Shown here: in pieces, positions 9,600 to 17,623 of the stretch
Layout of the letters: each line of letters starts with the position of its first letter
How positions within the stretch are numbered: the first letter of the stretch is position 1
Source: Pseudopedobacter saltans
GTDB lineage: Bacteria; Bacteroidota; Bacteroidia; Chitinophagales; Chitinophagaceae
Direction of reading: 5' to 3'
Length of the DNA: 32,116 nt
Assembly (NCBI GenBank): GCA_003241175.1
Contig: QFOI01000016.1
Location: 1-32,116, forward strand
The notes under the pieces: model-generated
What the model was told of the DNA's origin: nothing
Seen by the model: only the letters and a program-made list of their open reading frames with translations
The model's database searches: none
Translations under genes and position numbers: made by a program

Positions 9600-11906
9600 C
9601 TATAAAAATTTTATGCCGATCCAAATATCTTTGTTCCTACCCTTATCGTCCGTACAAGAAACTTTTATTTTATTAGCTTCCGGCACAAAAAACAATTTGT
9701 CTTCTTTTTTCATACTACCGACAAACTTATCATTAACATACCAATACACTTTCTTGGTATCACTGGCCGCAGCACAGGACAACTGTAACTTTTGCTTACC
9801 TCTGTCCGTAATAAGATATGTTACGCCATCCGTGAGCGAATTAATAATAGGTTCTGCCCCCGGAAAATAGCGTGTACACATTGGATTGTGTGGAGGAATC
9901 TTTTTATAGTCAATATGATTTTGTTCGTAATAGTTAGCCAATTCGGGATCTATATTTGGAAATAATTTCGTTTTATAACCATTAGCCGGTCGACAAGAAG
10001 TACAGTAGGAAAATTTTTCATCCGCAGATAAATCAACCTCTTTTAAATGATCGCAAACACTATTATCAGAAACACCTGGAATAAATGCATCGATAACAAG
10101 ATCAGTACAAAAATCATTGGGCACTTTACCAGTCAGTCTACAGACTTGTCGAAACTGAAGCGAATTAGGCACACTATCTCTCAATGGAAGGCTACCTCCA
10201 ACACTATTGAAAAGTTGAAATAGAAGAGGCGTTGCCGTAGCGGCTCCATTTAACAACGGATTTCCTTTCCCTGAAAAATTACCACACCAAACCGCAATAG
10301 TAAACCGATCGTCGTAGCCAATAGACCAGGCATCACGTCGACCATAGGAAGTCCCTGTTTTCCAAGCAATATGGGGAACATCCTGTGCATTTACATTTTC
10401 GTTGGGAAGATCAGGACGCTGCAATTTTTTTAAAATATCAGTTAGCATATAGGCCGCACTAGAAGACAATACCTGTTTATCAGAATAGACAGAAGAATCG
10501 GCAACTATATGAAGCTGTTGATATTTCCCATGGTTGGCAAGCATGGCATACAAACCAGCCATTTCATCCAAACGGACACCACAACCGCCCAATATCATTG
10601 AAAGTCCCATTTTATCTCTTTGCTTCCAAACCGATTGGTAACCACATGCCTGCAAATGGCTTATAAAAGTAGCAATCCCTACCCTGTTCAATAGTTTAAC
10701 GGCCGGAATATTTAAAGATTGTTGCAAGGCATTTTCCGCTGAGACTTGACCGTAAAACTTATTGTCATAGTTTTCTGGAGTATAGCCTTTAAAATCTACA
10801 GGAATATCCGTTAAAATAGTTTTAGACGTTATGAAACCCATATCAAATGCCAATCCATAAACCAAAGGTTTCAAAGAACTTCCTGGAGAACGCACGGCCA
10901 TAACACCATCGACCTGACCATAATGTGCAATATCCGAAAAATCATTACTTCCGATATATGCCAATATGGACCTAGTACGATTATCAACTATAATGGCAGA
11001 AGAGTTATGAATATCTTTCATCGCCAAAGAATGACTATAATTTTCTACAATAGTTTCCGCCTTTTGTTGGGAAGATGGATCGACTGTAGAGGTTATGTCA
11101 TATTGCAAAGGGTAAGCCCTCCTTAACCGCCAAGCTAATTGGGGTATATCTTTTGGCGCATCAAGTCGTTGTGCATTTAGCGTTTCTTTTAGTGCATCAG
11201 CTATTACGTTCTCAGAAAACACTTTTTCTTTTTGGAATCGATGTAGCCATTTATTTCTAACCTTAACAATAGTTGCATTGTCCTTCCCAATAACTAGAGA
11301 ATTGGGACGATTGGGGATAACAGACAAAGTCGTTACTTCCGCAAGTGACAATTGTTCCGGAAATTTATTGAAATATAGTATAGATGCAGCTTTGACACCC
11401 TGAATATTGGATCCATAAGGAACCATATTCAAATACATCTGAAGTAGTGCGTGAAAAATTTCAAGGCATTTGTTTCCATAAGTCCTTTGTTTTGGATGGA
11501 GCATCCTCGCCACCTGCATAGTAATAGTTGATGCTCCGGAGATTCTTTTTACGTGAACAACATTTTGGACTATAGCTCTCATTAATGCTCCTACATTGAC
11601 ACCAGGATGATACAAAAAATATTTATCCTCCTTAGCTATGATTGCTTGAGTCAATGATGGAGATATTTCTGAAAGTTCAGTCTTCATTCTCCATTGCTGA
11701 TCTTTCGTTAGGAAAATATGCATCGGAGAACCATCTCGATAACGAATCACAGGAGCATACTCCCCCTGAGTATGGAAAGGAAAACACAAATCAGCCAAAA
11801 GAAAAAAACAAAACAAGAACGAAACAGACAATAAAAAATTAAAGACAATCTTTTTTTTCCTCGACAAGGATTTATAGTAGTTAAATATCGAGTTTTTTAT
11901 TGTCAA
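9600..11906 (-). CDS. pbpC: Penicillin-binding protein 1C (peptidoglycan glycosyltransferase/transpeptidase)
   Basis: 768 residues, similar in length to E. coli PbpC. Short cytoplasmic tail, one membrane anchor (about 20-42), then a GT51 domain with motif 1 EDKYFLYHPG (catalytic-type Glu93) and motif 2 GASTITMQ (124-131). The transpeptidase domain has SSLK (Ser343, Lys346), SLN (397-399) and KTGT (516-519). The C-terminus fits the PBP1C-specific BiPBP_C domain with its conserved cysteines. Oddity: between the motif-3 Glu149 (NKCLE) and the motif-4 YLN at 158-160 only 8 residues remain, where family members usually have about 19. The helix normally reading roughly LE-x-x-(Y/H)SK-x-E-I is absent, with a junction near residue 154 (about 11442-11448). 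Transglycosylase activity may therefore be altered. The start is TTG at 11906; no ATG exists between it and the membrane anchor, and the frame upstream reaches a stop at 11970-11972. Confidence 0.95.
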   Translation of the reverse strand: MTIKNSIFNYYKSLSRKKKIVFNFLLSVSFLFCFFLLADLCFPFHTQGEYAPVIRYRDGSPMHIFLTKDQQWRMKTELSEISPSLTQAIIAKEDKYFLYHPGVNVGALMRAIVQNVVHVKRISGASTITMQVARMLHPKQRTYGNKCLEIFHALLQMYLNMVPYGSNIQGVKAASILYFNKFPEQLSLAEVTTLSVIPNRPNSLVIGKDNATIVKVRNKWLHRFQKEKVFSENVIADALKETLNAQRLDAPKDIPQLAWRLRRAYPLQYDITSTVDPSSQQKAETIVENYSHSLAMKDIHNSSAIIVDNRTRSILAYIGSNDFSDIAHYGQVDGVMAVRSPGSSLKPLVYGLAFDMGFITSKTILTDIPVDFKGYTPENYDNKFYGQVSAENALQQSLNIPAVKLLNRVGIATFISHLQACGYQSVWKQRDKMGLSMILGGCGVRLDEMAGLYAMLANHGKYQQLHIVADSSVYSDKQVLSSSAAYMLTDILKKLQRPDLPNENVNAQDVPHIAWKTGTSYGRRDAWSIGYDDRFTIAVWCGNFSGKGNPLLNGAATATPLLFQLFNSVGGSLPLRDSVPNSLQFRQVCRLTGKVPNDFCTDLVIDAFIPGVSDNSVCDHLKEVDLSADEKFSYCTSCRPANGYKTKLFPNIDPELANYYEQNHIDYKKIPPHNPMCTRYFPGAEPIINSLTDGVTYLITDRGKQKLQLSCAAASDTKKVYWYVNDKFVGSMKKEDKLFFVPEANKIKVSCTDDKGRNKDIWIGIKFL

Positions 11907-12357
11907 ATTAAACGGTAGAATGTTTTCTAAAGGAAATTCAATACAAATATCATAATTAAATTCTAAACTTTAAACTTTGTCTACTAAATCATATTAATAA
12001 TTAAATAAATGTAAAATACATTTGATCCCAATATATTTTATATTTATTTTTTCATAACATATTTAACTTTTAAGCATTAGTTTTGTCATATAGTAACAAT
12101 TGGTTAATATCTCATTAACGATTCGATTACGTTTGGCTCAGTTTAATGTATGAATGAAGTGAAAGCAGAATTATAGGCACACCAAAAACAAGTGTTTGTT
12201 TGTATTTCAGAATAATATGACAATAGCTCTCAAAGTAGCATAATATACAAATTTCCTTATTCAACAGTCGTTCTAACATCTATAGGCCGTTGCTAAAACG
12301 TTTTTGGGTTTTGATATAACCAATATTTTCTTATCATTTGTTAAAATTTATGCTTGA
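11907..12357. promoter_or_regulatory. Divergent intergenic region between pbpC and susC
   Basis: 451 bp of very AT-rich DNA without a gene. Visible elements: a perfect inverted repeat AAATGTA-AAA-TACATTT at 12007-12023; AATATA-TTT-TATATT at 12030-12044; GTTAAT-ATCTC-ATTAAC at 12103-12119, listed separately as a possible operator; and a TACGTTTG box at 12128-12135. Just before susC a three-codon reading frame (ATG CTT GAA TGA, 12350-12361) has a stop codon that overlaps the susC start. I see no tRNA, small RNA or regulator gene here. Short palindromes are expected by chance in DNA this rich in A and T, so only the 12103-12135 cluster deserves some weight. Confidence 0.5.
12103..12135 (+). promoter_or_regulatory. 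Candidate susC promoter with operator-like inverted repeat
   Basis: TACGTTTG at 12128-12135 matches the Bacteroidota -7 consensus TAnnTTTG exactly. The nearest upstream TTG (12100-12102) is 25 nt away, longer than usual. A perfect 6-bp inverted repeat (GTTAAT at 12103-12108, ATTAAC at 12114-12119, 5-nt spacer) sits just upstream of the box, where a regulator could act. It predicts a leader of about 215 nt for susC. The assignment is by sequence match only. Confidence 0.35.
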
Positions 12358-15300
12358 ATGAAAAAAAGTAAAATCAGGTACGCATTTGCCTTAATCTTAG
12401 CACTTATGTCCTTACAGACATGGGCGCAGGAGAAGCGTACGGTTACAGGAATCGTTTCGGATACAGCCAACAAGCCATTGGCAAACGTTTCTGTTGTTAT
12501 CAAAGGAACGACAACTGGTACTGCAACTAATGACCTAGGCTCATTTACACTAAATGTGGCTACAGGAGACACTCTTATCTTATCTGCTTTAAACTACCTC
12601 ACTAAAACATTGGTCATAAGTGAATCATCCACCTACAATATTGTATTAAATGATGATAAGGCTGGTGATTTAGGAGAAGTTGTGGTAACTGCGCTTGGTA
12701 TAAAACGCTCTGAAAGATCATTAAGCTACCAAACACAAGAAATAAAAGCAGACCAGATAACGAGCAACAAAACAGACAACTTTATGAATGCCTTGAACGG
12801 GAAAGTTGCTGGTGTGACGATTTCTCAAAGTGCTTCTGGTATTGGAGGTTCCGTAAAAGTAAATCTTCGTGGTATACGTTCTGTTAGTGGGTCTAACCAA
12901 CCATTGTATGTGATTGATGGTGTTCCTATCAACAATAATGGCAACGCCAATTCGCAACCCAACAGTGCTTATGGTGGTGCTCCAGATGGTGGAGATGGGA
13001 TCTCTAATCTCAATCCTGAGGACATTGCGTCTATATCTGTATTGGAAGGAGCTTCTGCGGCGGCACTCTATGGTAGCCAAGCTCAAAATGGTGTAATCAT
13101 GATTACAACAAAAAGCGGCGGCAACAAAAAAATTGCAGTTACTTTCTCTTCATCAGAAACGATGTCCAGCATTGCCTATAAGCCAAAATTTCAAAACAGT
13201 TATGGACAAGATTCCACTTCAGCCATGTCTCCATACAGTTGGGGGAAAAAAATCAGTTCAAGTAATGACAATCTTGATATGTTTTTCCAAAATGGTTTGA
13301 ATGCGACTAACTCGATTAGCCTTTCTTCTGGAAATGAAAAGGCAGAAACTTATTTTTCATACGCCAACACATCGGCTAGAGGTATACAACCGACAAACAA
13401 ACTTCAAAGAAACAATTTTACCTTTAAGCAAATCGGACATTTCTTTGACAACAAATTGACTGTCGAAGCCAATATCATGTATTTGACCCAGACATTAAAC
13501 AATTCTCCTTATTTGGGTTTGTACAACAATCCATTGGTTGGTTTATATCTTTTTCCGAGAGGCGTCGATTTGGAACAATATAAAAACAATTATATCTCTC
13601 CACAAAATAGTGGTTTCAACAGACAAAATTGGCTGACGCAAGATCCATCCAATACCACTTCAACAATGACAGATGAGTTTGGACAGAACCCTTGGTGGAT
13701 TATAAACAAAGATCCAAACGTTGCCCGTCGTAATAGGTACATTATTGGTGTTACTGCCAAATACAAATTCAATGACTGGGCAAACTTGCAAGTGCGTGGC
13801 AATGTTGACAGAACAACAGATAATTATGAGGCTAATTACTACCAAGGAAGTTATCAATATATAAATAGTATGGGAAATGGAGCTCTTGTATGGAGTGAAC
13901 AAACCTCACAGTTGAAATATGCAGATGCCATATTAAACTTATCACAAACCAACAAATCAACACCTTTCCAAATCAATGGCTTAATTGGGACGAGCATTAA
14001 TGACTATCAAATGAATGGTAATGCAAATGCGGACAATTCTGGTCAAGGTTATACTAATTTGAAAAATCCCGACTTATTCTCTATCGGCAATTTATATTCT
14101 GCTGGAGGTGCGGTAGTATTTCCTTTTGATAGTCGTTATCAGATACAATCTCTTTTTGCCAATGCTAATCTATCCTACAAAAATCTATTGTATTTAACAT
14201 TGACAGCACGTAATGACTGGTCTTCTACCTTAGCATTTACCAATACCAATCATTTTTTCTATCCATCTGCAGGCCTATCATTTGTATTATCTAAGTTGTT
14301 TAACTGGGATCCTGCTACAATATCTTTTGCAAAGTTAAGAGCAAACTATGCGATCGTAGGCAACGGTTTGACTGCATTTCGATCTAACCCCTCAAGTTTC
14401 TTCTCGGGAGATGGGCATCTTAATGTCAACACAGATGCAGCACTTAACCTCAAACCAGAAAAAACTTATTCAACTGAGTTAGGTTTAGATTTAAGATTCT
14501 TAAATGATCGTTTCAATTTGAGTGTGACCTATTATAACACTAACACCAAAAACCAATATTTTTACATTCAGGCTCCAGTAGAATCGCTACAAAATTACTT
14601 TTCTATCAATGCAGGTAACGTAAGGAATAGAGGTTTGGAATTTATTTTAGGAGGAAATGCCATACAAAATACACACTTTACATGGTCAACTAGTGTAAAC
14701 GGTTCTTGGATAAACAATAAAATATTGGAGTTAGCACCAGACTATAATATTGAACGTTACAATCTGACGGGAACCAATAACTTCAACTTTGCATCTTTAG
14801 TTACAACAGGTGGCAAATTTGGAGATATTTATGGGACAAAGTTCGCAAAAGATGATCAAGGTAGAATTAAAATTGGTGGAGACGGAACGACAACATCTCC
14901 CTATACTGTCTCTTCCGAAAACAATGAATATTTGGGAAATCCAATGCCTAAGTTTACGTTAGGCTGGAGCAATGATTTCACTTTTAATGATATCACTTTA
15001 CACTTGTTGGTCGATGGCAAATTTGGAGGTCATGTATTATCTGCAACGCAAGCTTTCTTAGATCAATATGGTGTATCTGCTGTAACTGGTGATGCCCGCA
15101 ACAACAATGACGGAATGGTTCAAATAAATGGTGTAAGTACAAATGGAACCGCTATAACAGAAATTCCAGCGGATCAATACTATAAAAGTGTTGGAGGTCG
15201 TGGAGGTATTATGGAAAACTATATCTACAGTGCCACTGTTGTAAGATTACGTGAGGCTTCAGTTGGATACAACTTCAAACTTTCACCTAACGCTTTTTTC

Positions 15301-15468
15301 AAAAAGCTACGCGTTTCTGTCTTTGGTAGAAACCTTGTTTATTTCAGCAAAAAGGCGCCATTCGATCCGGAAGTTACAATGTCTACTGGTAACGGATTGT
15401 CCGGTGTTGATCTATTTGGATTGCCTGCGACAAGAAATGTAGGACTCAATTTTAGTTTGAATTTTTAA
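12358..15468 (+). CDS. SusC/RagA family TonB-linked outer membrane transporter
   Basis: 1036-residue outer membrane beta-barrel that imports a nutrient together with its SusD partner, energised by TonB. Signal peptide 1-23 ending TWAQ. A CarboxypepD_reg-like domain (about 28-98, VTGIVSDTANKPLANVSVVIKG) is typical of Bacteroidota SusC proteins. A TonB-box-like segment LGEVVVTALGI lies at 105-115. The plug domain (about 120-250) contains NALNGKVAGV, LRGIRS and PLYVIDGVPI, and the barrel follows, ending in an aromatic/hydrophobic terminus (GLNFSLNF). Start ATG at 12358. susD follows after 17 bp, so they form an operon. No glycoside hydrolase, peptidase or sigma/anti-sigma gene is adjacent, so the substrate cannot be inferred. 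Confidence 0.95.
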   Translation: MKKSKIRYAFALILALMSLQTWAQEKRTVTGIVSDTANKPLANVSVVIKGTTTGTATNDLGSFTLNVATGDTLILSALNYLTKTLVISESSTYNIVLNDDKAGDLGEVVVTALGIKRSERSLSYQTQEIKADQITSNKTDNFMNALNGKVAGVTISQSASGIGGSVKVNLRGIRSVSGSNQPLYVIDGVPINNNGNANSQPNSAYGGAPDGGDGISNLNPEDIASISVLEGASAAALYGSQAQNGVIMITTKSGGNKKIAVTFSSSETMSSIAYKPKFQNSYGQDSTSAMSPYSWGKKISSSNDNLDMFFQNGLNATNSISLSSGNEKAETYFSYANTSARGIQPTNKLQRNNFTFKQIGHFFDNKLTVEANIMYLTQTLNNSPYLGLYNNPLVGLYLFPRGVDLEQYKNNYISPQNSGFNRQNWLTQDPSNTTSTMTDEFGQNPWWIINKDPNVARRNRYIIGVTAKYKFNDWANLQVRGNVDRTTDNYEANYYQGSYQYINSMGNGALVWSEQTSQLKYADAILNLSQTNKSTPFQINGLIGTSINDYQMNGNANADNSGQGYTNLKNPDLFSIGNLYSAGGAVVFPFDSRYQIQSLFANANLSYKNLLYLTLTARNDWSSTLAFTNTNHFFYPSAGLSFVLSKLFNWDPATISFAKLRANYAIVGNGLTAFRSNPSSFFSGDGHLNVNTDAALNLKPEKTYSTELGLDLRFLNDRFNLSVTYYNTNTKNQYFYIQAPVESLQNYFSINAGNVRNRGLEFILGGNAIQNTHFTWSTSVNGSWINNKILELAPDYNIERYNLTGTNNFNFASLVTTGGKFGDIYGTKFAKDDQGRIKIGGDGTTTSPYTVSSENNEYLGNPMPKFTLGWSNDFTFNDITLHLLVDGKFGGHVLSATQAFLDQYGVSAVTGDARNNNDGMVQINGVSTNGTAITEIPADQYYKSVGGRGGIMENYIYSATVVRLREASVGYNFKLSPNAFFKKLRVSVFGRNLVYFSKKAPFDPEVTMSTGNGLSGVDLFGLPATRNVGLNFSLNF

Positions 15469-15485
15469 TTGAAAAATTACAAAAA

Positions 15486-17084
15486 ATGCGAAAAAAACAC
15501 TTTAATATAAATATCAAATATGCATTAGTAGGTTGTATTGCCACCTCTATTGCAATGACAAGTTGTACAAAAAAATTTGATGAATGGAATACGGATAAGT
15601 ATGCAGCCGCTAATGCTACACTACTTCCTGGTGTCGGAACTTCTCAACTAGAGATTTTCCACGATTACCAAACGGGGATTAACCTTTCAGAAGATAGTTG
15701 GTCTGGTTATATGATGTCCCCTTCTATCGGTAACTTTGGAGGAGGTAGCAATAATTTAAACTATAATTTCGGACCAAATTGGCAAAACAATTCCTTTAAT
15801 CCTGTTTATCGCTACACGATGGCCAAATTTAAAGCATTGAACTCTAAAGGACTTGCTGAGTTGTTTCCTGAAGTTTACGCCACGACTCGACTAATTGAGG
15901 TTACTGCTATTGCTCGGGTTACAGATAGATTCGGAGCGATCCCTTATTCCTCAACAGGAACAATAGCATCTACATACGCCTACGATACCCAGAAAGATGT
16001 CTATAGTTTAATGTTTTCCCGTATTGATTCGGCCTTAACCTTACTTAAAAATTATACGCAAACATATCCTGGGGTAATATCTCAAGTTGGGGACAACGAT
16101 TTTGTTTATGCTGGCGACATGGCTAAATGGATCAAATATGCGAACACACTTAGATTGAGACTAGCTATGCATATAGTCAAAGTAGACCCCGCCACGGCAA
16201 AACTTCAAGGAGAAAAGGCGTTGGCAGATGCTGGAGGATTGCTATCCGATGCGAGTGATGTTGCCAAAATAAAAATATATAGTGGTTGGAATGGGGGAAC
16301 GAATGACTATAATCTTGTTGCTGGATGGGGAGATACTAGAGCTAATGCTGCTATAGTTTCCTATATGAATGGATACAACGATCCTCGTATTAGCAAATAT
16401 TTCTTACCTGCAACGGACGCCTCGGTTTCTGGACAATATATTGGCATTAGAATCGGTGGCATTGTAGGAAATAGAGCAACATATGTTGGTTATTCAAATT
16501 TAAATATAGATGGAGCATTTGCACAGACTTCATCACAATTAATCATGTCTTCTGCGGAGGCATGGTTCCTTAAAGCAGAAGCTGCTTTACGTGGATGGAC
16601 AGGTGCTGGTGATGCTCAAACTAATTACCAACAAGGAATTACAGTTTCTATGAACGAATGGGGTGCAACTATTGGAGATTATTTGAATAATGCAACAGGT
16701 ACACAAACTGCATATACAGACCCTAATGGTTCAAGTAATAACAGTCCCGCATTAAGTACTATCACAGTAAAATGGGATAATGCAGCTAGTAATGAACAAA
16801 AACTAGAACGCATCATTACTCAAAAATGGATTGCAATTTTTCCTGATGGAGCCGATGCTTGGGCTGATTACCGGAGAACAGGTTACCCTAAGCTGTTTCC
16901 AGTTGTAGTCAATAATAGTGGTGGTACAATTAGCACTTCCATACAGATTAGAAGAATGCCTTATCCTTCTGATGAGTATCTTAACAATGCTTCTGCAGTA
17001 GCAGCCGCTGTGCAGAATACGCTTGGAGGCAAAGATAATGGTGGTACAAGAGTCTGGTGGGATGTTGATGGCTCTAATTTTTAA
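15486..17084 (+). CDS. SusD/RagB family nutrient-binding outer membrane lipoprotein (SusD-like_2 type)
   Basis: 532-residue lipoprotein that caps the SusC barrel and binds the substrate at the cell surface. Lipobox MTSC with Cys27; the residues after it (TKKFDEW) carry charges compatible with surface export. The FDEWNTDKY start of the mature protein and the segment GDMAKWIKYANTLRLRLAMHI are typical of the SusD-like_2 subfamily, as is the C-terminal region with WADYRRTGYPKLFP and the RMPYPSDE motif. It is the last gene of the susC-susD operon and is followed at once by a strong terminator. The substrate is unknown; members of this subfamily serve glycans, peptides and other oligomers. Confidence 0.93.
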   Translation: MRKKHFNINIKYALVGCIATSIAMTSCTKKFDEWNTDKYAAANATLLPGVGTSQLEIFHDYQTGINLSEDSWSGYMMSPSIGNFGGGSNNLNYNFGPNWQNNSFNPVYRYTMAKFKALNSKGLAELFPEVYATTRLIEVTAIARVTDRFGAIPYSSTGTIASTYAYDTQKDVYSLMFSRIDSALTLLKNYTQTYPGVISQVGDNDFVYAGDMAKWIKYANTLRLRLAMHIVKVDPATAKLQGEKALADAGGLLSDASDVAKIKIYSGWNGGTNDYNLVAGWGDTRANAAIVSYMNGYNDPRISKYFLPATDASVSGQYIGIRIGGIVGNRATYVGYSNLNIDGAFAQTSSQLIMSSAEAWFLKAEAALRGWTGAGDAQTNYQQGITVSMNEWGATIGDYLNNATGTQTAYTDPNGSSNNSPALSTITVKWDNAASNEQKLERIITQKWIAIFPDGADAWADYRRTGYPKLFPVVVNNSGGTISTSIQIRRMPYPSDEYLNNASAVAAAVQNTLGGKDNGGTRVWWDVDGSNF

Positions 17085-17093
17085 AAAAATATC

Positions 17094-17140
17094 AAAATTA
17101 TGAAGGGCTGTAAACTTTGTTTACAGCCCTTCATAATTTT
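17094..17140. terminator. Strong bidirectional intrinsic terminator after susD and yqgE
   Basis: Perfect 18-bp inverted repeat, ATTATGAAGGGCTGTAAA at 17097-17114 and its complement at 17120-17137, with loop CTTTG. It is flanked by AAA on the left and TTT on the right, so it works as a U-tracted terminator in both directions. It separates the convergent susCD and dnaE-yqgE operons. Confidence 0.9.
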
Positions 17141-17153
17141 ACAAGGATAATTC

Positions 17154-17603
17154 TTATTGAAATAAGTCTTCCAACGATCGTTCAACTATAAACCAACTAT
17201 CATTTTTTAATTCATCTTCGAGTTGTCCTTTATCCCAACCGCAATAACCAACGAAGATTTTTATATCATTTGCATTACTTTTTCCAGTATGGATTAATTC
17301 AAGAGCCTTTTTAAAATTTCCACCCCAGAAAAGCCCCTCTCTTACAAGAACACCTCCTACAGTTACGTCATCAATACGATGTATAAAATACAGACGATCT
17401 TGCTGCATAGGTCCACCTTCATATAGTCCTATTGATGGACTATCAACAAACTCAACTAAATCATTTAATCTATTATCGGAAAATCTATCTACAATAAATC
17501 CCAACGAACCATTATCATCGTGTTCCACAATTAAAATAGTGGCATCACCAAAATAATCTTGTCCATCAAAAGATATAGTAGACAATGTTTTACCTAATAG
17601 CAT
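17154..17603 (-). CDS. yqgE: YqgE/AlgH family protein, C-terminally short
   Basis: 149-residue member of the YqgE/AlgH (DUF179) family, a conserved alpha/beta fold of uncertain biochemical function. Family features in order: LIVEHDDNGSLGFIVDR, YEGGPMQQDRLYFIH, GLFWGGNF, and FVGYCGWDKGQLEDEL followed by WFIVE. The protein ends at SLEDLFQ, where typical members (about 180-187 residues) carry on for another 20-30 residues, so the C-terminal helix region is missing. No continuation is evident downstream, and the terminator begins 14 bp after the stop. The start lies 20 bp after the dnaE stop on the same strand, so it is probably co-transcribed with dnaE. Confidence 0.88.
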   Translation of the reverse strand: MLLGKTLSTISFDGQDYFGDATILIVEHDDNGSLGFIVDRFSDNRLNDLVEFVDSPSIGLYEGGPMQQDRLYFIHRIDDVTVGGVLVREGLFWGGNFKKALELIHTGKSNANDIKIFVGYCGWDKGQLEDELKNDSWFIVERSLEDLFQ

Positions 17604-17623
17604 TTATATATTGTTTTACACTG

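Noticed and set aside
12007..12044. Two small inverted repeats in the pbpC-susC gap
   Set aside because: Palindromes of 6-7 bp are expected by chance in such AT-rich DNA, and they do not line up with a promoter box.
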